Assembly (NCBI GenBank): GCA_951799445.1
Contig: OX637294.1
Span: 23,647,452 to 23,711,451, forward strand
DNA: 64,000 nt
Direction: 5' to 3'
From: Pseudisothecium myosuroides
Taxonomy: Eukaryota; Streptophyta; Bryopsida; Hypnales; Lembophyllaceae
This document shows, one piece after another, positions 1 through 11,070 of the stretch; position 1 is the stretch's first letter; each line of letters begins with the position of its first letter. The notes below the pieces were generated by a model, which saw nothing but the letters and a program-made list of their open reading frames with translations, ran no database searches and was not told the DNA's origin. The translations under genes were made by a program, and so were the position numbers.

Positions 1-92
1 GACACGGGAAATGATCTCATTGCATGTCAAACTAGACTTGTTGTGAGTTTTGGGCCCGAGCATTTTTCTCTGGTCTATGTGGGCGGTGTTTC

Positions 93-1275
93 TACTACAC
101 AAAATAGTAAAATTAGGTTGCCTTAACCCCTAAAGGACCGGCATGCGTTTTTTGGCCGTATAGAAATTTTGGGCAGGTACGTGTGACTAGAGATTTCCAT
201 ATTTTAAGCTAAAATTTTAATAGAAGGTGGGCGCAAGGAATATCTTTCATATGCACTAAATTTTATGACATTTGGAAATAGGAGTCAAAAGTTATGGCCA
301 AATATGTTACTTTTTTCATAACTGGGCAGTCCGGGCAGATCAGAAAAAAACACTTTTTTCAAAAATAAAAATTTGAAATTGATTTTCTAGAGTTACACAT
401 ATGTAGAAAGCTTTAAATAATTCCATTTCGACCAATGAATCAAAAGTTATGAGGGTTTTTAGTTTGCAGGTAGTTATAGATTCTCTACTCTGAAATAAAC
501 TTTGAAGTTGTTTATTTAACTCAATTTTTAATATTTTTTGAATTTTTTTTTTCATACAATGAAGGTTGTTTATTAAGCATTACAACCATTGGGATTGACA
601 TTTTTCAATTCCATAATTAAATTCTTAACAATTTAGTATTTTGGATCATTCTCTACTTCTTTCTACATACTATTTTTTTTGTATATGTTGTACAATTCCA
701 AATGATTTGAAATTTTTTAAGCATGTGCCCAACTTGTTTAGGAAAAATAATTCAAAGAAGCACCACCATTTCGGACATTTTTCATACATATGTGACCTTG
801 TGAAGTGCAGCTGCCCTGTTTTTTGCAGGGACAAAAAAAGGATTTTTGCCAATTCAAATGCTAATATCTTCCAATCCGAATGGTGCAAAATTCTGAAATT
901 TTTTCCACATCTTCTAAAACTAGTTTACTATAAGATTCTATGGTTACATTTGTCAAAAAAGTTTTTTTTTCAAAAATTTGGTACTTCTACTAAAAATGGC
1001 AGTTTTTGAGTGTTTTCGGTGAAAACATAGTCATAGAACTTTAGGGGTTAACAATTAGGTTGCCTTATTTCAAGAAAGTTAGTTTACATGCCATCAAAGT
1101 CAACAAATATTTCTGCAAATATTTTTGTTTGTACACATGGAGGTTCATGAGTCCCAATTATAACAATATCTAATTCAAAAGTAGTGCACTCTTGTAAAAA
1201 ACAATAAATATTTATATAGTGTAGAATGTCAAGAAATTAGTATGGAGCAACCTAATTTCACTATTTTGTGTAGTG
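93..1275. mobile_element. Older inverted-repeat element split by copy 1
   Basis: The sequence CTACACAAAATAGT(A/G)AAATT followed by AGGTTGC occurs at about 95-121, and its reverse complement at 1249-1273. The right end read inward is CACTACACAAAATAG, which suggests a CACTA-type MITE. Copy 1 is inserted just inside its left end. No clear 3-bp target duplication is visible. Confidence 0.5.
123..1051 (+). mobile_element. TTAA-target non-autonomous element (copy 1)
   Basis: TTAA at 123-126 and 1048-1051 bounds an element starting CCCCTAAAGGACC and ending CTTTAGGGG. The interior is AT-rich without a transposase frame and carries blocks shared with copies 2, 3 and 4 (e.g. AACCATTGGGATTGACATTT, inverted or direct). 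TTAA targets with CCC-starting ends are the mark of piggyBac-type transposons. Confidence 0.8.
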
Positions 1276-1789
1276 AAGTTAACTTAATTTTTTAGTATTA
1301 ACACTAATCAATATTGAAGTTTTATTTTCCATGATAATAATAACACATATCATGAGAATGGAGAATCTATTGGGATAGCTCATACATCCATACCTTTAGG
1401 GCATGGATCTATCTTCGGTATCTTTGCCATCAAATACTTTAGGCAACAGAAGACATTTATTTTTAGATGAAACCCACCAAATATTTCAATGCAATGAATA
1501 ATGTTAGAGAAATTTCATGAGAATGTTTTAAAAACTGATGGTGAAATGGTAGCTTCACAAAATGCTAGTACTAAATCTTATATACTTGTTTATATAGCAT
1601 TTTAGAAAATAGGATCAACCAATTGGTAACAATTTCAGTGATAAGTGCTAATCTCTTCATTATTATGGTAACATAGAGTTTTATATGGAATAAATGATTT
1701 ACCAAATGACAGTTCTCATATTGGTTGATTGATTTTGGCAACTATTGTGTGTGGATACCACAACCATTTGAAGGTGTTTATAACCCCTC

Positions 1790-3549
1790 ATGACTCAAGT
1801 GACCATTTTCTAGTCGCTACCCTTCTTTTTTGAACTACCCGCTCTCAAATTTTGATTTTTTTTTTAAAATGTTTCTAAAAAATAGACTACAATATAAATC
1901 CAATGGCCATAGTTTTATCAAATTCCAAATTATACTCTGCCATGTGGATTTTTTCAAAGCTGAATGGTGTTGTATAGTTTACAACTCATTATTTTGGGTT
2001 CGGTTTGGGCATGGTCTAATAAGTCAGCCAATCAATGTGATTCTTGCCCACCTCAAAATTAAAAAGCAAATCCACCTTAATCCCTAAAGTTCTATGACTA
2101 TGTTTTCACCGAAAACACTCAAAAACTACCATTTTTAGTAGAAGTACCAAATTTTTGAAAAAAAACTTTTTTGACACATGTAACGGTAGGATATTATAGT
2201 AAAGTAGTTTTAGAAGATGTGGAAAAAATTTCAAAATTTTCCACTATGCGGATTGGAAGATGTTAGCATTTGAATTGGCAAAAATCCTTTTTTTTTGTCC
2301 TTGCGAAAAACAGGGTATCTGTACTTCACAAGGTCACATTTTTATGAAAAAATGTCCAAAATGGTGGTACTTCTTTGAATTCTTTTTCCTAAACAAGTTG
2401 GCTACATGCTTAAAAATTTCATATCATTTGGAATTGTACATCATATAGGAAAAAAATAGAGTAAGTAGAGTAAGTAGAAAGATAAAAATAGTAGTATAGA
2501 ATAATAGTATAGAATAGAGTAAAAATAGAGTAAGTAGAAAGAAGTAGAGAATGATCCAAAATACTAAATTGTTAAGAATTTAATTATGGAATTGAAAAAT
2601 GTCAATCCCAATGGTTATAATGTTGTAATAAACAACCTTCATCCTATGATTTATTTTTTTCAAAAAATATTAAAAATTGAGTTAAATAAACAGTTTCAAA
2701 GTTTATTTCAAAATAAAGAATCCATAATTGCCTGCAAACTAATAAGCCTCATAACTTTTGACTCATTGGTTGAAATGGAATGATTCAAAGCTTTCCGCGT
2801 ATATATAACTCTAGAAAACCAATTTCAAATTTTTATTTTTGAAAAAAGTGTTTTTTTTAATCTGCTCGGACTGCCCAGTTACAAAAAAAAGGTAACATAT
2901 TTGGCCATAACTTTTGACTCCTATTTCCAAATGTCATGAAATTTAGTGCATATGAAAGATATTCCTTGCGCCCACCTTCTACTAAAATTTTAGCTTAAAA
3001 TATAGAAATCTCTAGTCACACGTACTTGCCCAAAATTTCTATACGGCCAAAAAATGCATGCCAGTCCTTTAGGGATTAAAAAAGGCAAATTCAAAGAATT
3101 CAAGGAGAAGACAAGTGTCCCATCTCTTTTTGTCTTACAAACACCACTCTCATTTCAGTGACCATTATACATTGCAAGCTCCACTATGAATTGAAAAATG
3201 CTTGGAATGTTGTAAAATTTTATTTGTACATTTTCAACTCTCTTATCTGTCATTGAGCATTAAAAAAACTATCATTTAAAAACATTCTCACAAAGATATG
3301 CTCCTTCAAAGTGCATTGCCCTGTTTTTCCATTGACCCAAATAAAACTTCAAACTTAAATATCTCCTAAACCGTGCAATCAAATAATCTGAAATTTTTTG
3401 AGGTGCCGCTTACTTTCAATGAAAACTTCAAAAATCCTACAATTACATTCTATTTGATCTCAAGACAAAATGAGCAAACAAATTGCTCAAGTTATTGGCA
3501 GTTTTGGCCCATTTTGAAAATATACTTCCTTTGGGTCATTAGGGGTTAA
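1790..3549. mobile_element. Older TTAA-type element interrupted by copy 2
   Basis: The left end ATAACCCCTCATGACTCAAG parallels the end at 27442 (TTAACCCCTAAAGGATCAAG). The right end TCATTAGGGGTTAA closes at 3549, where it abuts copy 3 to give the palindrome GGGGTTAACCCC. Copy 2 lies inside. Confidence 0.5.
2077..3079 (-). mobile_element. TTAA-target non-autonomous element (copy 2, inverted relative to copy 1)
   Basis: TTAA at 2077-2080 and 3076-3079. The whole body is a close reverse complement of copy 1 (e.g. the 2885-2990 block on ATTTGGCCATAACTTTTGAC matches 210-310), so copies 1 and 2 form a roughly 1-kb inverted pair. No transposase. Confidence 0.8.
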
Positions 3550-4472
3550 CCCCTAAAGGACCAAATTGAAATTTTTTGGCAACATAGCAATTTTGAGCAA
3601 CTCACTACAAATGGAGTTTTTATTTATTTTTCTTTGAAATTTTCATGCAACATGTAGACAAGTTTTTTTTAAGGCCCTACAATTTTCATAACTTTTTACT
3701 ACATGGTTAAAAAGTTATTGTACAATATGTAATTTTCTTTGCTTAGCGAGCAATTCAAAAAATACTTTAAAAATCACTTTTTTCAAAAATAAAAATTTGA
3801 ATTTTTTTTTTAGATTTATATATGCATAAAAAGTTTTGAATCATTCTATTTTGATTACTAAGAAAAAAATTATGAGGAATTTTAGTTTGCGGGCAGCTGT
3901 GGATTCTCTATTCTAAAATAAACTTTGAAATCCCTTATTTAACTCAAATTTTCAATATTTTTTTAATTTAAAAAAAAATAGGGTGTAGATTATTTATTAC
4001 AACATTAAAACCATTAAGAGTGATATTTTTGAATTTCATAACAATTTTGTATTTTGAATCAATTTTGTATTCTCTACTTCTTTCTACTTACTATTTCATT
4101 CCTATATGTTGTACAATTCCAAACGATCTGAAATTTTTCAAGCATATAGACAATTTGCCTTGAAAAATTAGCCCAAAGACTAACCACCATTTTGGACATT
4201 TTTCATACAAATGTGACCTTGTGAAGTATAGCTATCCGGTTTTTCACAGGGCCAAAAAAAGAATTTTTGTTAACTCAAACGCTAATATCTTACAATCTAC
4301 AGAGTGGAAATTCCTGGAATTTTTTTCACATCTTTTCAAATCAGCGTACTACAAAATTCTACGGTTATATATGTCCAAAAATGTTTTTTTTCTAAAACTT
4401 GGTACTTATTCTAGAAATGACAATTTTGGAATGTTTTTGGTGAAAACGTAGTCAAAAATCTTTAAGGGTTAA
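3546..4472 (+). mobile_element. TTAA-target non-autonomous element (copy 3)
   Basis: TTAA at 3546-3549 and 4469-4472, ends CCCCTAAAGGACC / CTTTAAGGG. Interior similar to but more diverged than copies 1, 2 and 4. Confidence 0.78.
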
Positions 4473-5474
4473 AACATATGTACCTGTTACATAGGTACAC
4501 TATAACAATGTGGAGTTATGAGAGTCTATAACATAGGTATCTATAACATTGACACCTATAACTATAAAAAGTGTATATAATATAGACTCATGGGCTCATA
4601 GATTCTATGTTCACATGCTAGCACTCCCCATTTTCAATTGTACATTGTTTTCTTATGCTACTATGAGAATGTTTGGAATTATTTTAAGCTCATTTGCCTT
4701 CATGGATGGTGAGATTATAGTGGTCAAAGTCAACAAAATGATTTTTTTTGCAACTTATTCAACAAGCACATTGGACTTCGATTCATTTTTTTGGAAAATT
4801 TGGGACTATACATTGGAATTCAAATTTTCAGATAATCTTAATCCTGATGATGAATACAATTTTTTTTGTATTATATCAATTCCAAAAAAAAATATTAGAA
4901 ATAAACTCTCATGATTTTATACTAGAATTGGACCTAAGTTTGGATTCAAAATTGTTTCTAAACTAAGACTTTAATGCATTGACCAAAAAAGATGCCATAT
5001 TAGATGCCCCTAATACTTAATGCCCACCTATTGTGTGAATAGACCACAAAATTTTAGCTCTAATTTATTGATTTTGGGTATTCAATAGTACCAAAAAACA
5101 CTGAACCTAAAAGCATGACAAATTAGCAAAATGGACTTTTAAATCTAAAATAATTTTTGAATTTTTGAAAAATAAAGGTACATCCATCTCCAATTAAAAA
5201 ACTTCAAGTTCATCACGTTCATACTTCAAAAATTATAGCAGATGACAAGTCCATCATGCTATGTATAACATGAAAACAGACCTGTGCTTCTTGCAAACAT
5301 CCTCTGACTCATTTCCCAAGAATCTTTTTTAGATAATGAAACTAAACAATATCTAGCATCAAAAAGCATTTGTACACGTGTACAAGATGTTGTTTGCTAC
5401 TCAATTGAATGAGCTTGTGAAATGCAAACAATTGATACAGAATTTATGTATAGATGCTACCTGGTAGTAGATGC
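4473..5474. other. AT-rich spacer, no gene seen
   Basis: Sequence without recognised coding potential. An open frame at 4549-4914 is low-complexity and has no domain. Short repeats of CTATAACAT-type phrases occur at 4490-4560. Confidence 0.5.
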
Positions 5475-5477
5475 TAC

Positions 5478-5680
5478 CACTACAAGAGAAAGAAGTGTTT
5501 TAAGTAGTGTCCTAGACATCACGTCTTTTAAGTAACGTCTTTTAAGTAAGTTTTTAAGTAAAATTTTACTAAAAAGATTGTCTTTTTAGTAAAATTTTAC
5601 TTAAAAACTTACTTAAAAGACGTTATTTAAAAGACGTGATGTCTAGGACACTACTTAAGACACCCCTTTATCTTGTAGTG
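5478..5680. mobile_element. CACTA-type foldback MITE
   Basis: A 203-bp near-perfect hairpin bounded by CACTACAAGAG at the left and CTTGTAGTG at the right, flanked by TAC on both sides (5475-5477 and 5681-5683). CACTA ends and a 3-bp duplication are diagnostic of the En/Spm superfamily. Both arms contain short internal repeats of CTTTTAAGTAA. Confidence 0.88.
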
Positions 5681-6289
5681 TACCATTTTCAACTCAATCA
5701 TATTGTGCCTAATTTTATAAAAAGATGGTCTTTTTTTTTCTCAATAATTACAATCTTTGGACTTTTTTTATTACAATAGATTCATGTAACTCAACTCCTA
5801 GAGACCAGTTACATGGCCACATTGATAGTCAAGCATCATTTTAAAGCTCAACTTTGTTTTTTAATTTACATAAAAAATTCAATTATACATACATCAATGA
5901 CTATGATGGAATTCAAATGAATGTAAGAATTTTCATTTAATTTTGTTAAAAAATTTGATTTTCATTGATCATTTTATAGCAATAGATGATTTGGAGATTA
6001 AATTGATAAATATAACTAAAAAGAAATGGATAACCCCTAACGATGGACGGAAGTGGTTTGGCGTGAAAAAATACCTCAAACTACCTACTACACTACTACT
6101 AAATTTTTAAGAATTTTTTAGTTCAGTTTTTAAAAATGATTGAAGGACAGTAGAACAGAATTGAAAGTAAACTTTTCAAGTTTCATTTTAAAAGAAATCA
6201 AATACATGAAATGGATATTTTAAAAGATACAATTAAGTTCAGGTAGACACTATTGAACTGACTGTTAGATGGATGTGTAAGTACTAGAA

Positions 6290-7184
6290 GACCTGTATAG
6301 TCTGTCCCCTACCAAAAGTTTCCGTGATTGCAATTCAGACCATTCCTATTTCTTAACACAATGTAGAATGCACTTGACATTTTTAGTTTTGCACAATCAA
6401 TAATCATATCTTCAGCAATCCCAATCAAGCATATCAAATTTTTGTTTCAAAAAACCCCAAATTTCATTTTTGGTGAATTTTTTAATTTAAATTTCATGGT
6501 TTTACATGATAATTCATTGAAAACTATGGGTGATGAATTTTTTTAATTTGATTGCGGATATATGTAGGAAATATCCATACACACATCTTTCTTTCATTCA
6601 GCATCTCCAAAAAAGTTTCAATATTCTTTCTGTAGAGATTTCAATGTTGAGGAGACAATGCCGTAATTTTGGAAAACAAGTATTTCTTTATTGTAAATAG
6701 ATTTTGGCAAAGTAATTGCATCATCATGTTCAAATGTACAAAATCAATTACAATGTAAAGGACAAGTATAAAAATCTAATTACAATAAAGAGATATCTTT
6801 TTTTCAAATTTAGGGCATTGTCATGCCAACATTGAAACCTCTATAGAGGGAATTGTGAAACTTTTTTGGAGATGCTTGTTGAGGAAAAAATGTGTGTATG
6901 AATGTTTCCTACATACCTCTGCAATTAAATATAAAAAATTTGCCTCCAATATTTTTCAATGAATTATCATGTAAAACCATGAAAATTAAATGAAAAAATT
7001 CACCAAAAATGGATTTTTGGGTTTTTGGAAACAAAAATTTAAAAGCTTGATTGGGATTGCGTAAGATATGATTGTTGATTGTGCAAAACAAAAAAATCAA
7101 GTGCATTCTACATTGTGCAAAGGAAGGTGAATGGTTTGAATTGCAATCATGGAAACTTTTGGTAGGGGACTGTACAGTAGGGAT
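6290..7184. mobile_element. Foldback element of about 0.9 kb
   Basis: Two arms (about 6290-6690 and 6800-7184) are reverse complements. Landmarks: CCCCTACCAAAAGTTTCC at 6306 pairs with GGAAACTTTTGGTAGGGG at 7151, and GATAATTCATTGAAAA pairs with TTTTCAATGAATTATC. The loop is about 100 bases. No coding capacity. Superfamily undetermined. Confidence 0.7.
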
Positions 7185-7313
7185 TAAAATGCAATATTAA
7201 TATTGTAATGTAGTGTGGACCTTTGTGTGCAAACTGTAAAAGATAAAAAAAATTGGCAGTGTTTGTGCAAATTCAATGCATAGACATGATGTTGTGTGAT
7301 GGAGGCATTGAAC

Positions 7314-8246
7314 TTAACCCTAAAGGACCACCATGTGTTTTTTGGCAACATAGAATTTTTGGGCAAGCACATGTGACTAGAGATTTGAATATTTTAGGAT
7401 AAAATTATATTAGAAGGTGGGGACAAGGAATATCTTTCATATGCACTAAATTTCATGGCATTTGGAAATATGAATCAAAAGTTATCGCCAAATTTGTTAA
7501 TTTTTTCCCCAGTCGAGCTATCCAAGCACATTAAAAAAAATCACTTTTTTCAAAAATAAAAATTTGAAATTGGTTTTCCAAGGATTACAAATACGTAAAA
7601 AGATTTGAATTATTCCATTTCGATTAATGGGTCAAAAGTTATGAGGAGTTTTTGTTTGCAGGAATTATAGATTCTCTAGTCTAAAATAAACTTTGAAGTC
7701 CTTTATCTTATTCAATTTTCAATATTTTTTGAAAAAAATAAAATTATAGGATGTAAATTGTTTATTACAACATTGCAACCATTGGGATTGACATTTTTTA
7801 ATTCTGTAACTAAATTCTTAACAATTTTGTATTTTGAATCATTCTCTACTTCTTTCTACTTATCATTTTTTTCCTACATGTTGTACAATTCCAAATGATT
7901 TGAAAATTTCCAAGTATGTAGCCAACTTCTCTAGAAAAATGAATCCAAAGAAGTACCACCATTTTGAACATTTTTTCATAGAAAAGTGAGCTTGTGAATT
8001 GTAGCTGCCCTGTTTTTTGCAGGGTCAAAAAAATGATTTCAATGAATTTGAATGCTTATATCTTGCAATCCATATGGTGAAATTTTTTGAAATATTTACT
8101 ACGTGTTTTCAAGTCAGCATACTACAAGATCCTATGGTTACATGTGTCAGAAAAAGTTTTTTTTTCAAAAAATTGGTACTTGTACTAAAAATGACAGTTT
8201 TTTAGCGTTTTCAGTCAAAACATAGCCAAGAAACTTTAGCGGTTAA
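7314..8246 (+). mobile_element. TTAA-target non-autonomous element (copy 4)
   Basis: TTAA at 7314-7317 and 8243-8246, ends CCCTAAAGGACCACC / CTTTAGCGG. The interior follows copy 1 block for block, including ATTGGGATTGACATTTTTTA at about 7783. Confidence 0.8.
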
Positions 8247-10050
8247 TATTTCTCAATTAATGTTAGACAAATTTAAGTCAATCGCCAAGCCACTAAAGTC
8301 ATACATTTTCAATCATGCGTGGTTATCATGCAACGTCACTGAGGAACTTTGTGATGTACATACTACTTAGCAAAATGATATCACCATTTTAGAATGAATG
8401 CATCACTACTTTGGGATGATTATACATGATTTTGATGAATGGATGTCATTCCATCCACCTTATACACGTTCCATCCACATTTATAAAAGTAAAAGCTGCA
8501 TCACTTTGGGAAGGATCGCAGCCAGTTGCTACCTCACTGTCACTGTAGAAAATTGAAAAAAAAGTCACTGCATACAAGTCAGTGTTGAAACCGACATAGT
8601 ATGGTCTGGATATGGAAGCTGCCACTCTCGGTTCTTATGGATCAAGTCTCCAGCAAACGCATACTTTTGCTTGACCTCGGTTCAGCAAAGTTCTTTATAA
8701 CATTGTTTATTATCAATGAGGCAAGGGTCCCTACAGTGAACCTCAAAAAGGAGATCCCTACAGTGAACAAAATTATCTTCTATGACTCCTCAGCTAACCC
8801 CTACAAGTCACTCTCAGGTGTTTATGAAAAGCATAATACCTTCCCAACATGCGGAGGACCATTGCTTGATCACACAATGTCATGTTTGGGGGAGACAATC
8901 CATCATAAGCCTAGCTAAGCTACAGATCGACCCATTGAGGCAGGAGTCACAAGAATTGGCTTTTGTTCCCAAGAGAGGCACTCACTGTAGTGTGGGTGAT
9001 CTGAATTCCTTGCACTGCCACAATTTTCAACAAAGAGATGTGAACTGACGATCGCATACCGGTCATCCAAGATCTGGCCGAAAGGCTACGGACACACCAA
9101 AGAAGCTGACCACCGTAGCCTGACAGTAAAGATTCGAATGGCATTGTTCATTATTTACAATATAATCCGGCAAGCCAATAGGTTCCTCTCAATAGTAAAA
9201 AAGTCAAAGGCAGAAAATATATATTATTATGGTCCTACTTCGAAATTCAACAGATTGGTAATTTAAACAAAGATACTCGGGCATCAGGCAGTCAAAGACT
9301 CAAGAAGCCTGTCAAACAAGTATCTATGAAAAAGGAGTCAATTTGCAAATGGTTTTCTTCACGAGCTATTTTCTCTATGCCGGTGAAGAGATCACCTTCT
9401 TAGGCATGAACACTTGTCCACACAACACCTTCCTTACATTGCTGAATAACAAGTCTGTCTCCGTTTGTTCTTTTGAGTTAAACGACACATTACACAGTGA
9501 ATTGTTGAAGCGCCAGATATTATAATTTGTGATTTACATGTTAACCCTGAAAGGATGAGACCTATCACAAATTCACCATGGTAGTCAACCAAAAATGATC
9601 TGGTTTTTGGACCAACGGCTGCTTCAGCAACCTTGATTGTGATCCATCGGCCATTTTTTGGCCTAAGCTAGCTTCCTTACTGGGTTAAATCCACATTTCT
9701 CCCTGGAGATTTGCAGCATTTGTAAGGGAAAATCATCTGTACTAGGGGAAAAAGAGTGAGCCCACCGGAAATTGTACAGGTTTTTGCTGAGAGATTACGT
9801 AGGGATTACAATCACACAACTTGCCAGAGCTTTTATTCCTGTATGTAGTCTCCTGATATCACAGGGACCATGATTGTACATAACCTCCTTGTAATTAATC
9901 TTGTAAGTCAACAGCCAGTTGCAATCATGATGCAAGTGGTTTCAAAAAACAATTTGCACTTGCACCAGAAAGCACTTGGGACACAAAGAAGTCGGTACAC
10001 GCGTTGAAGATCAGGTCCTCACCAGCTATAACCAGGCTTTTTCTATTTCC
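8247..10050. other. Unique spacer upstream of the receptor kinase, no recognised gene
   Basis: From about 8.5 kb the base composition rises to roughly 40-45% GC and the dispersed repeats stop. Short ORFs at 8601-8918 and 8782-9048 (+) and 8947-9144 (-) overlap each other without recognisable domains, so I do not call them. A lone TTAACCCTGAAAGG at 9541 resembles a TTAA-element end, without a clear partner. Confidence 0.5.
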
Positions 10051-10134
10051 AACTAGTATTTAAATCGCAGCTTTGAAGCACACCATACAAAATTTTGCAA
10101 CTTGAATTGTTTGAAGACAGAGAGAGAGCAGTCA

Positions 10135-10269
10135 ATGAATTTCATAGCCTCGCTCACCCTTCTTGCAGCAGGTACAGCCCAAGCATCGGACAGTTGTGAG
10201 GTAGCTCGTTCGCAGCTTGCTCGTCTTAACACCCTGAATAGCATTAATATCGACAGGCTTCACTGTTGA
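10135..10269 (+). CDS. Candidate small secreted peptide (44 codons, possibly first exon)
   Basis: A short ORF begins with a textbook signal peptide (MNFIASLTLLAAGTAQA) followed by SDSCEVARSQLARLNTLNSI and ends LHC-stop. A TATA-like TATTTAAAT lies about 80 bases upstream (near 10056), leaving room for a short leader. Downstream on the same strand is a second open stretch after a good acceptor (about 10500-10620) carrying IEIAVTQLANFNSQL, which matches the CEVARSQLARLN motif in spacing, so the locus may be a multi-exon gene with a repeated motif. GAG|GTAGCT within this ORF is a possible donor. I do not recognise a family. The case is signal peptide plus motif repeat only. Confidence 0.3.
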   Translation: MNFIASLTLLAAGTAQASDSCEVARSQLARLNTLNSINIDRLHC

Positions 10270-10499
10270 TTATGTCGACGTCTTCTTCCAGATTTGTGAT
10301 TTGCAAGTCGCAGTGGCCTTGATGAATTCACAATCTGGGAATGTTGCACATGAGAATCTAGATACCTTCACAGTTCGTTGACCATGGTTTATATACAGAC
10401 TGGTAGCCAAATTCTTGGCTTGTTTCAGAGCGCCATAATCGCGACATTCAACTGGTACACAGAACTTTAGAAATATTTACCTGGACTATTATAGATTTG

Positions 10500-10624
10500 T
10501 GGTTTCAGCTGAACGACGTTTCGCAGAGTGCTGGATTCCTGAATTTCCATCAGCATATCGAAATTGCTGTTACTCAGCTTGCCAATTTCAATTCGCAATT
10601 GATGCCGCTTTCAGTTTGGGTTTA
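10500..10624 (+). CDS. Possible downstream exon of the 10.1-kb secreted-peptide locus
   Basis: An open stretch follows an acceptor-like TTTCAG and ends in TAG near 10624. It contains FHQHIEIAVTQLANFNSQL. The E-(V/I)-A-x-(S/T)-QLA-x-(L/F)-N pattern is the same as in the upstream candidate peptide at 10195-10235. The splice joining the two cannot be settled by eye and the product is unidentified. Confidence 0.2.
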
Positions 10625-11070
10625 GCTAGAAACCAACTTAAGTTCATAAAGTGAGGTGTTCCTTTCAAGACACGCACTTGCTTGCTTTCGTGCGTTTCTT
10701 TCGTGCCGTTTTTCTTCCTCTATAAGACTTTTAAAGACCTCAGTGGGGTTGTTACAATTAGCAATTTCATTCTGCAAATTCTGTGCAGAGAGGTGATGTA
10801 GGGAACTAGAAGACCCCTCAGCAAAAACTCTGCGAGAGGCTATTACTTTCACACAAGGTCTCCGAATCACGCGGGGCCAGTGCTGGCTGTCCAAATTGTC
10901 TTGAAATTATCTATCTCCCAAATGATCTCGTTTTTCTTGCTTGGTGAACCAGCTGGTATCGATCATTACGTACATAAGGAGCGTGCAATCATGAGGGACC
11001 CAAACGAAATTGAGGTAAATCTCTTGTAGATGAGACGAAGCGGATCATAAACTATAGTCCAGTGCTCACC

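Noticed and set aside
641..1009. 122-codon ORF and similar Lys/Phe-rich ORFs inside the TTAA elements
   Set aside because: The same interior in other copies is broken by stops and frameshifts, and no transposase motif is present.
123..1051. Assigning the TTAA family to PIF/Harbinger (TTA/TAA target)
   Set aside because: A 3-bp target would make the termini asymmetric, and all four flanking bases are conserved at nearly every junction. TTAA with CCC ends fits piggyBac better, though no transposase was seen.
10622..10894. 90-codon minus-strand ORF upstream of the receptor kinase
   Set aside because: Initiates at a non-standard position, has no domain, and lies opposite the possible plus-strand exons. 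Composition alone is not enough.
10921..11030. Short ORF ending in a GAG|GTAAAT donor-like site as an extra first exon of the kinase
   Set aside because: It cannot be joined in phase to the exon at 11071, which already begins with its own start and signal peptide.
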